Part shown: positions 56,708 to 64,000 of the stretch, piece by piece
Layout of the letters: the number at the start of each line of letters is the position of its first letter
Position numbering within the stretch: the first letter of the stretch is position 1
Notes under the pieces: model-generated
Database searches by the model: none
Told to the model about the DNA's origin: nothing
The model's input: only the letters and a program-made list of their open reading frames with translations
Assembly (NCBI RefSeq): GCF_010747475.1
Contig: NZ_VSLZ01000004.1
Location: 341,067 to 405,066, forward strand
Source of the DNA: Halorussus sp. MSC15.2
Lineage (GTDB): Archaea; Halobacteriota; Halobacteria; Halobacteriales; Haladaptataceae
DNA: 64,000 bases
Direction: 5' to 3'
Made by a program: the position numbers and the translations under genes

Positions 56708-58692
56708 CACTCGTTCACCTCCTCGGCGAGGGGTTCGTCCTCGCCGCGCCCCTCGCGCCCTTCGCGCACGCCGGTGCGTCCGCCGGCGGTCTCCAGCAGT
56801 TTCTCGGGCAGCGAGACGAGTCCGCGCGGGAGCGCGATGACGAAGATTACGAACACGAGTCCGAGGAAGAACTGCCACTGGTCGGTGTACGACGACAGCA
56901 GGTCCTCGAACCCGATGTAGACGCCCGCGCCGACCATCGGGCCGTAGAGCGTCCCCATCCCGCCGAGTACCGTCATCACCACGACTTCGCCGGAGTTGAG
57001 CCAGAACAGCAGCGAGGGCGCGACGAACTGGTTCTGGACCGCGAACAGGCCGCCCGCCAGCCCCGCCATCGCACCGCTGACGACGAACGCCCGGCGCTTG
57101 TAGGCGGTCACGTCGTAGCCCACGAACTCGGTCCGGCGCTCGCTCTCCCTGATGGACTGGAGGACGCTGCCGAACGGCGCGCGCATCATCCGGCGCGCGA
57201 CGAGGTACGACCCGACAACGGTGGCGAGCAGGAAGTAGTAGAACAGGCCGTCCTCGCGCACGAGGGGCACCGCCTCGGCGATTTCGTCCAACTCCATCGC
57301 GGCCCCGCCGATTCCGTACACCACCTCCGCGCCGAACAGGCCGTCGCTCCCGCCGGTCCACTCGAACTTGAAGACCGCCCGGTAGAACAACTGGGCGAAC
57401 GCCAGCGTAATCATCGAGAAGTAGACGCCCGAGACCCGAATCGAGACGTGACCGATGGCCCACGCGATGGCCGCGCAGACGACGACGGCGACCGCGAGCG
57501 CGACGAACGCCGAGGGCGTCACGTGAAGGAGGACCAGCACCGCGGCGTAGGCCCCGGTCCCGTAGAACAGCGCGTGGCCCAGCGAGACGAGTCCGGCGTA
57601 GCCCATCACGAAGTCGAGGCTGAGCGCGAACAGCGCCCAGACGAGGACGTCCGAGAGGAGCGTCAGGACGTACTCGGAGTAGAGCACCTCGACGCCGAGG
57701 GGGACGACCGCAAGCAGGCCGACCGCGGCCGCCCCGAGTCCGGCCCGCTGGCGGTCGGTCAGCACGCCGCCGCTCCGCCCGGCGAGCAGTTCGCCCTCCG
57801 AGTCGCCCGACTCCTCCGCGGCGGGGGTGCCGTACAGTCCCTCGGGCTTGAGGAGCAGGACGCCTATCATCAGTACGAACACCACGAGGCCCTCCAACAC
57901 CGGGAGGTACGTCCGCGTGAGGGTCTGGACGACGCCGACCGTCAGTCCGCCCACCACCGCGCCCCGGAAACTACCGAGACCGCCGAGAACGACGATGACG
58001 AACGCGGGGATGATGACCGTGTTCCCCATGCCGGGGTTGACGTTCTGGTAGGCCCCGAGGACGACCCCTGCGACCGCCGCGAGCGCCGCCCCGACTCCGA
58101 AGACGAGGGTGTAGTACCGGTCGATGTCGATGCCGAGGTTCCGGACCATCTCGCGGTCCATCGACCCGGCGCGCACGACCAGTCCGAACCGTGTCTCGTT
58201 CAGCGCCCACCACGTCGCCAGCGACAGGACCGCGCCGAACGCGACGATGAAGTAACTGTACAGCGAGTTCGTGACCCCCAGTATCGTGACCGGCCCGTCC
58301 AGAATCGGGGGTGCGGCCAGCGCCTTCGACTGCTTGCCCCAGAAGAAGGTGATGACGTCGTTGAGCATCAACACCAGTCCGAAGGTCAGCAGGATGTGGT
58401 AGAGCGGACTCCGGTCGTAGAGCGGTCGGAGGGTGAGACGCTCGATGACCGCGCCCACCGCGCCGACGAGGAGCGGGGCGACCACCAGCGCGACCCAGAA
58501 CCCAGCACCGCCGAAGGGGGCGACGATTGCGAACGCGAAGTACGCGCCCAGCGCGAACAGTTCGCCGTGCGCGAAGTTGATGACGTCCATCACGCCGAAG
58601 ATGACCGACAGTCCCGCGGCTATCAGGACGTAGACCATCCCGATGGTCACCCCGTTCAGCAGTTGCTCGACGAACCCCGTGACCCCGACCAT
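56707..58692 (-). CDS. livHM: Fused LivH-LivM permease
   Basis: A 661-residue protein that joins two permeases found as separate genes in bacteria. Residues 1-290 form LivH (LNGVTIGMVYVLIAAGLSVIFG; VLGGLGSFRGAVVGG). Residues 320-640 form LivM (LDFVMGYAGLVSLGHALFYG; VLGGMGTLYGPMVG). A hydrophilic linker rich in Glu/Gly/Ser separates them. The two EAA-like loops that contact LivG/LivF are in VVVLGGLGSFRG and TVLGGMGTLYG. The fused form is seen in several haloarchaea. It lies between livK and livG, so a single permease polypeptide pairs with both ATPases. Confidence 0.92.
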   Translation of the reverse strand: MVGVTGFVEQLLNGVTIGMVYVLIAAGLSVIFGVMDVINFAHGELFALGAYFAFAIVAPFGGAGFWVALVVAPLLVGAVGAVIERLTLRPLYDRSPLYHILLTFGLVLMLNDVITFFWGKQSKALAAPPILDGPVTILGVTNSLYSYFIVAFGAVLSLATWWALNETRFGLVVRAGSMDREMVRNLGIDIDRYYTLVFGVGAALAAVAGVVLGAYQNVNPGMGNTVIIPAFVIVVLGGLGSFRGAVVGGLTVGVVQTLTRTYLPVLEGLVVFVLMIGVLLLKPEGLYGTPAAEESGDSEGELLAGRSGGVLTDRQRAGLGAAAVGLLAVVPLGVEVLYSEYVLTLLSDVLVWALFALSLDFVMGYAGLVSLGHALFYGTGAYAAVLVLLHVTPSAFVALAVAVVVCAAIAWAIGHVSIRVSGVYFSMITLAFAQLFYRAVFKFEWTGGSDGLFGAEVVYGIGGAAMELDEIAEAVPLVREDGLFYYFLLATVVGSYLVARRMMRAPFGSVLQSIRESERRTEFVGYDVTAYKRRAFVVSGAMAGLAGGLFAVQNQFVAPSLLFWLNSGEVVVMTVLGGMGTLYGPMVGAGVYIGFEDLLSSYTDQWQFFLGLVFVIFVIALPRGLVSLPEKLLETAGGRTGVREGREGRGEDEPLAEEVNE

Positions 58693-58693
58693 G

Positions 58694-59974
58694 TCAGAGG
58701 TCGCAGTTCGTCTGTCCGCAGGGCGGGATGGCGTTCTTCCCCTCGACTTTCTTGCGAAGCGCCACCCTCGCGGCGTCGCCGGAGTCAGGTTTCACGTTCT
58801 CTCCGGCCCAGACGGGGTTGGTGGCCTGATGGTCGCACTTGCGGAACTTGTTCGGGCCGAAGACGCTGGGCACCTCCAGTCCCGGCAGGGTGTCCTTGAC
58901 CGCTTCGGGGTCGTTCGTTCCGGCCTCTTCGATGCCGTGGGCGGTCATCCGGATGGAGTCGTAGGCGACCCGGGCGAAACTGTCGGGCGTCGAACCGTAC
59001 GCGTCCCGATACGCCGACACGAACTCCTGATTGTCGCCGGTCTCGACCTGCGCGTTGTACCGGACCCCGCCGTAGGTGCCGTACGCCGCCGGCCCGAGCG
59101 CGTTCCGGACGACTTGGAACGTCATCGTGGGACTCACCAGTTCCACGTCCTGCTTCAGCCCCGAGTTGGCGGCCTGCTTGGTGAAGTTGATGAGGTCGCC
59201 GCCGGTCATCCCCAGCACCGCCACGTCGGCCTCGGAGTTGCTTATCTGACTGACGTACGACCCGTAGTTGCTCGCGCCGAGTTGCGACCGCGAGACCCCG
59301 ACCTCGGTGAAGTCGTCGCTGGCTTCGCTCATTCGGGACTTCCACTCCCGTCGGACCGACTGGCCGTAGGCGTAGTCGGCGATGTGGAACCAGACGTTCG
59401 TCCCGACGTTGTTCGCGGTCCACGGGGCGACCGCCTCCGCGATTTGAGCGGTGTGGGTCTCGGCCCGGAACACCCACTCGTTGCACTTCGCACCCGTGAT
59501 GTTCATCGCCGCCGCGCCGGGGTTGTAGACGACCTCTTCGTTCGCCGCGAAGGAGTTGAGCGCGAGCGCGGTCGAACTCGAAATCGCGCCCATGAGGAAC
59601 TGGGCGTCGTCCTGCTGGACGACCTTCTGGGCCACCTGTCGGCCGGTCGCGGTGTCTGCCTCGGTGTCCTCGTACACCGCCTCCATCTCGAAACTGAACT
59701 GGTCGCTCTCGTTGACGTGCCGGACCGCGAGTTTCGCGCCGTTCCGCTGGCCCTCCGCGAGTCCGCCGTACGGACCCGTCATCGGACTCAGCACCCCGTA
59801 GGTGACGGTGTCGATGTTCTGTCCGCCGCCGAGTCCCGCACCGCCGATACAGCCAGCCAACGCCCCCGTCCCCGCGATTCCGGCGAGTCTGAGAACGTTC
59901 CGTCGAGATGTGAGTCCGTCGCTGCCCTGCTCCGTCGTTCGCCCCCGACCGTGGTTACTGTTTTCGCGCCCCAT
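58694..59974 (-). CDS. livK: LivK-like substrate-binding lipoprotein
   Basis: A 426-residue extracytoplasmic binding protein (type 1 periplasmic fold). The Tat lipoprotein signal is SRRNVLRLAGIAGTGALAGC, with the lipid-bearing Cys near 39. The body has YGVLSPMTGPYGGLAEGQRNG and the ligand-site segment ISSSTALALNSF. Urea/amide or branched-chain amino acids are likely ligands. I prefer the ATG at 59974, because a TATA box at 59997-60003 is 26 bases before it; an ATG at 59983 adds three residues. First gene of the operon. Confidence 0.9.
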   Translation of the reverse strand: MGRENSNHGRGRTTEQGSDGLTSRRNVLRLAGIAGTGALAGCIGGAGLGGGQNIDTVTYGVLSPMTGPYGGLAEGQRNGAKLAVRHVNESDQFSFEMEAVYEDTEADTATGRQVAQKVVQQDDAQFLMGAISSSTALALNSFAANEEVVYNPGAAAMNITGAKCNEWVFRAETHTAQIAEAVAPWTANNVGTNVWFHIADYAYGQSVRREWKSRMSEASDDFTEVGVSRSQLGASNYGSYVSQISNSEADVAVLGMTGGDLINFTKQAANSGLKQDVELVSPTMTFQVVRNALGPAAYGTYGGVRYNAQVETGDNQEFVSAYRDAYGSTPDSFARVAYDSIRMTAHGIEEAGTNDPEAVKDTLPGLEVPSVFGPNKFRKCDHQATNPVWAGENVKPDSGDAARVALRKKVEGKNAIPPCGQTNCDL

Positions 59975-59996
59975 ACCACTCATGCGGAATCTTCGA

Positions 59997-60003
59997 TAAT
60001 AAA
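59997..60003 (-). promoter_or_regulatory. TATA box of the Liv operon
   Basis: TTTATTA on the minus strand, centred 26 bases before the ATG at 59974. Confidence 0.55.
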
Positions 60004-60146
60004 CTATTGTGTAGGATGTAGCCCCGACGCCGCCGAAATAACCTCCGTTTCGTTGGCACCTGTTCCGCCGCGAGACGGGTTCGTATGCCCGAACTGCCTC
60101 ACTCGGACTGGTCCGGACCGACTTTTCAGACTACTTCGGACAGCCT

Positions 60147-61181
60147 TCACTCGAAGTGCGGCACCACTTCCTCGCCCAACCGCTCGACGCACTCGACCAT
60201 CCGGTCTGTGCCGACGCCGGGGTGATACGTCCGGAAGATGAAGTGAACGTCGTCGCCCAAGGCTTCGCGGTACTCCTCCAACTGTTCGACGACCTGTTCC
60301 GGCGTCCCGAAGACGGCCTGCTCCTTCAACTCCTGCTTTCGCTCCTCGTCGAGTTCTTCGACCTCTTCGCCCGAGAATATCTCGGCGTAGCGGCGCTGGA
60401 TGTAGAAGTAACCCTCTTTCATCGCCTCCCACGCCCCCTCTCGCGACTCGCCGACGAACCCATGCTGGAGGACGTATATCTGGAAGTCGTCGTCCTCGTC
60501 GCCGTCCTCGCTGGCGTCGTCCCGCAGGCCCTCCTCCTCGCGGACGCTCCGGATGTCCTCGACGCGCTTACGGACGCCCTCGACCGAGAGCGCCGAGGGC
60601 GCACACCACGCGTCGGCCACCCGCGCCGCCCGGCGGACCGCGGGTTTCGCGGACCCGCCGTACATGACCGGAACGTCCGACTCGGGTTTGGGCGTGACGC
60701 TCACGTCGGGCGACACGTCGTGGAACTCCGCGTCGTACTCCAGCGGCCCGTCGGACCACGCCGCCCGGAGGAGGTCGGTGGTGTCGCGCATCCGCTCGAC
60801 GCGCTCCTCGCGCGGGACGCCGAACTGCTCGAACTCGTCGGGGTTCGACCCGATGGCGAGTCCGAGGGTGAGTCGGCCCTCCGAGAGCAGGTCCACCGTC
60901 GCGGCGTCCTCCGCGAGGCGGACCCCGTCGTAGAGCGGTGCCAGCGCGATGCAGGTACCGAGTTCGACTTGCTCGGTCTCGGCCGCCAGCGCCCCGAGCG
61001 TCGGCATCGTCGCCGAGAGGTAGCCGTCCTCCGCGAAGTGGTGTTCCGAGACCCACGCGCTGGCGAGGCCCGCGTCGTCGATGGCCCGGCCGAGCGTCAG
61101 CATCTCGTCGTAGATTTCGGTCATCGACCGCTCGTCGTCGGGTCGTCGCTGGCAGGTGAACAGTCCCGTCCCGATTTCCAT
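60147..61181 (-). CDS. LLM-class flavin-dependent oxidoreductase
   Basis: A 344-residue luciferase-like TIM-barrel enzyme. The N-terminus MEIGTGLFTCQRRPDD, the segment WVSEHHFAEDGYLSA and the flavin-binding region TLGLAIGSNPDEFEQFGVP are typical for bacterial LLM monooxygenases, closer to the two-component alkanal/alkanesulfonate type than to the F420 enzyme at 3134. It probably uses reduced FMN to oxidise a small organic molecule. A TATA-like CGTCTTAATG about 28 bases before the ATG at 61181 supports the start. It lies just upstream of the Liv operon, reading the same way. Confidence 0.85.
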   Translation of the reverse strand: MEIGTGLFTCQRRPDDERSMTEIYDEMLTLGRAIDDAGLASAWVSEHHFAEDGYLSATMPTLGALAAETEQVELGTCIALAPLYDGVRLAEDAATVDLLSEGRLTLGLAIGSNPDEFEQFGVPREERVERMRDTTDLLRAAWSDGPLEYDAEFHDVSPDVSVTPKPESDVPVMYGGSAKPAVRRAARVADAWCAPSALSVEGVRKRVEDIRSVREEEGLRDDASEDGDEDDDFQIYVLQHGFVGESREGAWEAMKEGYFYIQRRYAEIFSGEEVEELDEERKQELKEQAVFGTPEQVVEQLEEYREALGDDVHFIFRTYHPGVGTDRMVECVERLGEEVVPHFE

Positions 61182-61313
61182 ACCCCGACGGTCGGCCGGG
61201 ACCGTCTTAATGTTTTACGAGCGAGATGTTGGTGCGCTACGAACCGAAGAGAGCGCTGGCACGGAGAGCCGCCGGAGTCCCGTTCGTCGCCGAGGGTTCG
61301 GCCGAGTCCCGTC

Positions 61314-62036
61314 TCAGTCCCCGGTCTCGTCTTTCTGGACGGTCTCCCGGCCGATGAACCGGGGCCGCTCGTCGATGGCGAGGAAGTTGTCCACGTCCTC
61401 GCGGGCCTCCTTCGCCTTGCCCCTGTCGGGGTCGTAGTCGCGGCTTCCCTCGCTACCGAGTGCGTCGTGGAGGTCCTCGAGGTCCTCGAAGTAGAGTTCG
61501 GCGACGCCGTCGAACTCGGCGTTCTCGGGGTCGGTCGGCAGAACCGTGCTGTACTTCACGACGCCCTCGATTTCGCGGGCGATGGGGGTGTGTTCGTTCT
61601 GCCAGTGGTCCACGAACTCCTCGTGAGTCATCCCCTCCTTCCGGACGAGGAACGCCGAGTGCTTGTACAGCCCGTCTGTCTCGCCGTCCACCTCGTCCTT
61701 CTGAACCGTCTCCTCGCCGATGAACCGGGGCCGCTCGTCGATGGCGAGGAAGTTGTCGACGTCCTCGCGGGCCTCCTTCGCCTTGCCCTTGTCGGGGTCG
61801 TAGTCGCGGCTCCCTTCGCTACCGAGTGCGTCGTGGAGGTCATCTCGGTCCTCGAAGTAGAGTTCGGCGATACCGTCGAACTCGGCGTTCTCGGGGTCGG
61901 TCGGGAGGACGGTCTGGTAGCGCGCGACCCCTTCGATTTCGCGGGCGATGGGGGTGTGTTCGTTCTGCCAGTAGTTCACGAACTCCTCGTGAGTCATGTC
62001 GTCCTGCCGAACCAGCAACGCGACGTGCTTGTACAT
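61314..62036 (-). CDS. Tandem-duplicated EthD-domain protein
   Basis: A 240-residue protein made of two nearly identical 120-residue EthD-like domains. Each starts [ML]YKH-x-[AV] and has MTHEEFVxxWQNEHTPIAREIEG, and ends RPRFIGxETVQKDE. The repeat period is 366 bp (122 codons), and the two DNA copies are almost identical, so duplication is recent or kept uniform by gene conversion. EthD domains assist ferredoxin-dependent P450 ether cleavage or form small dimeric barrels that degrade quinones. The fused dimer mimics the natural homodimer. Confidence 0.8.
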   Translation of the reverse strand: MYKHVALLVRQDDMTHEEFVNYWQNEHTPIAREIEGVARYQTVLPTDPENAEFDGIAELYFEDRDDLHDALGSEGSRDYDPDKGKAKEAREDVDNFLAIDERPRFIGEETVQKDEVDGETDGLYKHSAFLVRKEGMTHEEFVDHWQNEHTPIAREIEGVVKYSTVLPTDPENAEFDGVAELYFEDLEDLHDALGSEGSRDYDPDRGKAKEAREDVDNFLAIDERPRFIGRETVQKDETGD

Positions 62037-62107
62037 ATTCCACCTAACAGGTGGCGCGCTCATAAAACCACGCGCAGGTCGAGACGGACCGTCCGCTCGG
62101 CGGTCCG

Positions 62108-62431
62108 TCAGTGCCCGCCGGAGGCGAGGTGAAGTCCCGAGATGCCGACGACGATGACGCCGATGAACCCGATTCGCGCGAGGTCGGCGGGTTCGTCGAA
62201 CAGGACGATGCCGAGCGTCGCGGTTCCGACCGCCCCGATGCCGGTCCAGACCGCGTAGGCGGTCCCCACGGGAAGGTCCTCGACCGCCTTCGCGAGCAGG
62301 AGCATGCTGACTATCAGCGCGACCACGGTGGCGGCGGTCGGGACGGGTTTCGAGAGTCCGTCGGAGTACTCCAGACCCACGGCCCACGCGACTTCGAACA
62401 GACCCGCGACGAGGAGGACGTACCACGACAT
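62108..62431 (-). CDS. Small multidrug resistance (SMR/QacE-type) efflux protein
   Basis: A 107-residue four-helix membrane protein. The membrane-embedded Glu of SMR proteins is Glu13 (FEVAWAVGLEYSDG), and the family motifs AYAVWTGIGAVGTATLGIVLF and ISGLHLA are present. It exports cationic compounds in exchange for protons as a dimer. Length is the family norm. Confidence 0.9.
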   Translation of the reverse strand: MSWYVLLVAGLFEVAWAVGLEYSDGLSKPVPTAATVVALIVSMLLLAKAVEDLPVGTAYAVWTGIGAVGTATLGIVLFDEPADLARIGFIGVIVVGISGLHLASGGH

Positions 62432-62507
62432 TCGTCCGAGGATAGCCGACCGGCGAGGCTATGTCTTGCGTTTCTCGCTGCGGGTGAGACCAGTGACTCC
62501 GGAGCGT

Positions 62508-62672
62508 CTACGTGTCGTAGCGGTCTTCTAGAATCAGCACAGCGAACGTCGCGGCCATGACGAGCGCTGTCGGGACGACGCCGTCCGTCACGAGTGCGGT
62601 CGTTGCACCGACGAGGAGTCCGGCGATAAGCAGACCCACACTCTTCAGGGTACCGACGGTTCCATAGTTCAT
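62508..62672 (-). CDS. Small membrane protein (54 aa)
   Basis: A 54-residue protein with two hydrophobic helices (about 8-28 and 31-48) and a charged end. A TATA-like stretch CGTTTACTTT lies about 29 bases before the ATG. Function unknown. Confidence 0.5.
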   Translation of the reverse strand: MNYGTVGTLKSVGLLIAGLLVGATTALVTDGVVPTALVMAATFAVLILEDRYDT

Positions 62673-62786
62673 GTCCGATACGTGTCCTCTCTGCGAAAGT
62701 AAACGTTGCGCTACCGGTTTCCGTCTGCGCGCCGAACCGGACTGCGCTCCCCCTTGCCGACTCTGATGCACTCGGCGACACGACAA

Positions 62787-62794
62787 AACTTATT
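62787..62794 (+). promoter_or_regulatory. TATA-like box of the four-helix protein gene
   Basis: AACTTATT is centred about 29 bases before the ATG at 62820. Confidence 0.45.
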
Positions 62795-62819
62795 CCGACG
62801 CCCTCCGGATTTCGGGACG

Positions 62820-63164
62820 ATGCCCTCCAACTACGACAGTCGCTCGCGCGGGAGACCGCTCGGTATCACGATACTCTGCGTCCTCGGGTTCCTCGGCGTG
62901 TTCTTCTCGCTCGTCGGGATGCTCGGCGTCATCGGTCGCGGCGGCCCCTTCGCCGTTATCGGACTCGCGGGTCTCGCACTGGTCGTCGCGAAAGGAATCG
63001 TCCTCACCGGCCTCTGGTCGCTCCAGCAGTGGGGCTACAAGTGGGGAATCCGGCTGTACGCCCTCGCTGCGGTTCTCGACCTCGTGACGTTCAGCATCGT
63101 CTCGCTGATAATCGACGTGCTCATCGTCGCCTACATCGCCAGTAAGGCCGACCACTTCCGGTAG
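62820..63164 (+). CDS. Four-helix membrane protein (114 aa)
   Basis: A 114-residue protein with four helices (about 14-36, 43-65, 74-92, 93-108) after a basic N-terminus. The pattern GxxLxxLxxWGYKWGIRLYA resembles DUF2127/DUF4386-like small membrane proteins. Function unknown. It is convergent with the lipoprotein. Confidence 0.6.
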   Translation: MPSNYDSRSRGRPLGITILCVLGFLGVFFSLVGMLGVIGRGGPFAVIGLAGLALVVAKGIVLTGLWSLQQWGYKWGIRLYALAAVLDLVTFSIVSLIIDVLIVAYIASKADHFR

Positions 63165-63171
63165 AACCGCG

Positions 63172-63801
63172 TCACGGCGTCTCGAGTGCGGTTTCGGTCT
63201 CGAAGTCGATGTCCACCTTCTCGTTCCAGAGTTTCGCTTCACCGTCCACGCGGACGTACACCGGTTCGCTCGCGCCGATGAGTTCGTTCGCCACGCTCTG
63301 CTGGGTCTCCGTCCGGGGTTTCGCTACGACCGTAACATCGGTCGTTCCGTGGGACTCGACCACGAACGTCGGCGTCTTCTCGTCCGGACAGGGGAGACCC
63401 TCCTCGCGAACGAAGTCGTGGTACGTTCGGTTCGCGCTGACGAGGTCCACGAAGTCACACCCCCGGACCTCGCCGCGGGCGAACTCCGCGAACGACTCGC
63501 CCCGTCCCGAAAATACGCCGTAGCTCACGCGGTTGACCGGAACGCGATACTGGGTCGGATTACGGATTTCGACGGTCGCGGCGACCCGCACGTCCTTCGC
63601 GGTCGGCGATTCGAACGTGACGTCCTGGAGTCCCATCGACGCCCACTCGACCTGCTCGGCGGGCGTGGCGTCCTCGGGGGCATTCGGAGTCCCGCGTTCG
63701 CCGCTTCCAGTACAGCCGGCGGTGACGCCGACGACCGGGACAGACAGTGCGCCGAGGAGAGCGCGGCGGGAGGGCGATTCGAGGGTGTCGCGTCTGTTCA
63801 C
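63172..63801 (-). CDS. Tat-exported lipoprotein with LEA14-like beta domain
   Basis: A 209-residue protein. The signal SRRALLGALSVPVVGVTAGC gives a lipid-attached Cys near 30. The mature part is one beta-sandwich (VTFESPTAKDVRVAATVEIRN) similar to LEA14/immunoglobulin-like domains. A Cys pair (RGCDF and LPCPD) probably forms a disulfide. It is likely a surface-attached binding or desiccation protein. Function unknown. Confidence 0.6.
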   Translation of the reverse strand: MNRRDTLESPSRRALLGALSVPVVGVTAGCTGSGERGTPNAPEDATPAEQVEWASMGLQDVTFESPTAKDVRVAATVEIRNPTQYRVPVNRVSYGVFSGRGESFAEFARGEVRGCDFVDLVSANRTYHDFVREEGLPCPDEKTPTFVVESHGTTDVTVVAKPRTETQQSVANELIGASEPVYVRVDGEAKLWNEKVDIDFETETALETP

Positions 63802-63896
63802 GTAACGTGGCTGTCATCAGAAACGGAAAAACGTTCGGGGGCGTCCCGTCCGCTACGTCACCTACTTTCATTACGTCTCTCGATGTAACCCAGTCC

Positions 63897-64000
63897 ATGG
63901 GATTCTATCAACGCGATTTCATGGAAGGCACTCGCGGCACGATGGGCGTCGATTGGGAGGAGCGCATCGACTTCCAGCGCATGCGGCGCGAGCGCAAGGA
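63897..64000 (+). CDS. Partial gene at the window end
   Basis: The first 34 residues run off the window. They begin MGFYQRDFMEGTRGTMGVDWEERIDFQ and continue with a basic helix. This resembles my memory of the N-terminus of haloarchaeal M24 (Xaa-Pro peptidase-type) proteins, but too little is present to be sure. Confidence 0.35.
   Translation, partial: MGFYQRDFMEGTRGTMGVDWEERIDFQRMRRERK

Noticed and set aside
1..64000. tRNA or rRNA genes
   Set aside because: I found no stretch with a T-loop-like GTTCRANTC plus matching acceptor stems. A covariance-model search would be needed to exclude one fully.

Overview
This 64-kb window comes from the chromosome or a large replicon of a haloarchaeon (class Halobacteria). 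The evidence is high GC, very acidic proteins, twin-arginine signals on exported proteins, a PGF-type sorting tail, halobacterial families (HalOD1, MEDS-type sensors, fused LivHM permease, DUF5786-like small acidic protein), and an Orc1/Cdc6 initiator with origin recognition boxes. Many genes have a TATA-like box 25-30 bases upstream of the start codon and no Shine-Dalgarno sequence, the leaderless-transcript layout typical of these organisms. The genus cannot be fixed from this window.

Layout. 0-18 kb is metabolic housekeeping: a ThDP enzyme, an F420/flavin luciferase-like oxidoreductase, a cytochrome P450, a PAP2 phosphatase, an epimerase, a cupin, two Tat-exported proteins, two HD-domain proteins, an alcohol dehydrogenase, and an esterase plus ring-cleaving-type dioxygenase pair. 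18-27.7 kb holds an MFS transporter, an isolated and frameshifted copy of translation elongation factor 1-alpha, a LUD-domain lactate-utilisation pair, a UDG-like protein, a ferritin-like protein, a metallo-beta-lactamase hydrolase and a ThuA protein. 27.8-30.4 kb has a receiver-GAF-histidine kinase and a membrane/zinc-ribbon protein.

30.4-33.4 kb is a replication origin: an orc1/cdc6 gene, interrupted by a one-base G-run insertion, between two clusters of origin recognition boxes. A 19-bp perfect inverted repeat brackets an AT-rich unwinding segment. 33.4-46.5 kb is mixed: a methyltransferase, thioredoxin, a DMT permease, a polysaccharide deacetylase, a MEDS sensor kinase split by an internal deletion, an S9 peptidase, HalOD1, an SDR with a shifted N-terminus, a second PAS kinase, a Gfo/Idh/MocA oxidoreductase, a remnant of an enolase-superfamily dehydratase and an IS630-type HTH remnant.

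46.5-53.3 kb encodes two neighbouring exported proteins. One is a giant protein of about 1,680 aa with a seven-repeat FG-GAP (integrin-alpha-like) propeller, seven small beta domains and Thr-rich mucin-like linkers. The other has a different set of seven repeats and a PGF-CTERM anchor. They share a 12-base upstream motif and look like a co-regulated surface pair. 53.5-55 kb holds tiny membrane proteins. 55.1-60 kb is a complete Liv-type amino-acid/amide ABC transporter operon. 60-64 kb has a luciferase-like oxidoreductase, a tandem-duplicated EthD protein, an SMR efflux protein, small membrane proteins, a lipoprotein, and the start of a gene that runs off the window.

Four genes (EF-1alpha, orc1/cdc6, SDR, giant surface protein) are each broken by a single base gained or lost in a G/C run. 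This recurrent pattern suggests sequence errors, so these genes may be intact in the cell.
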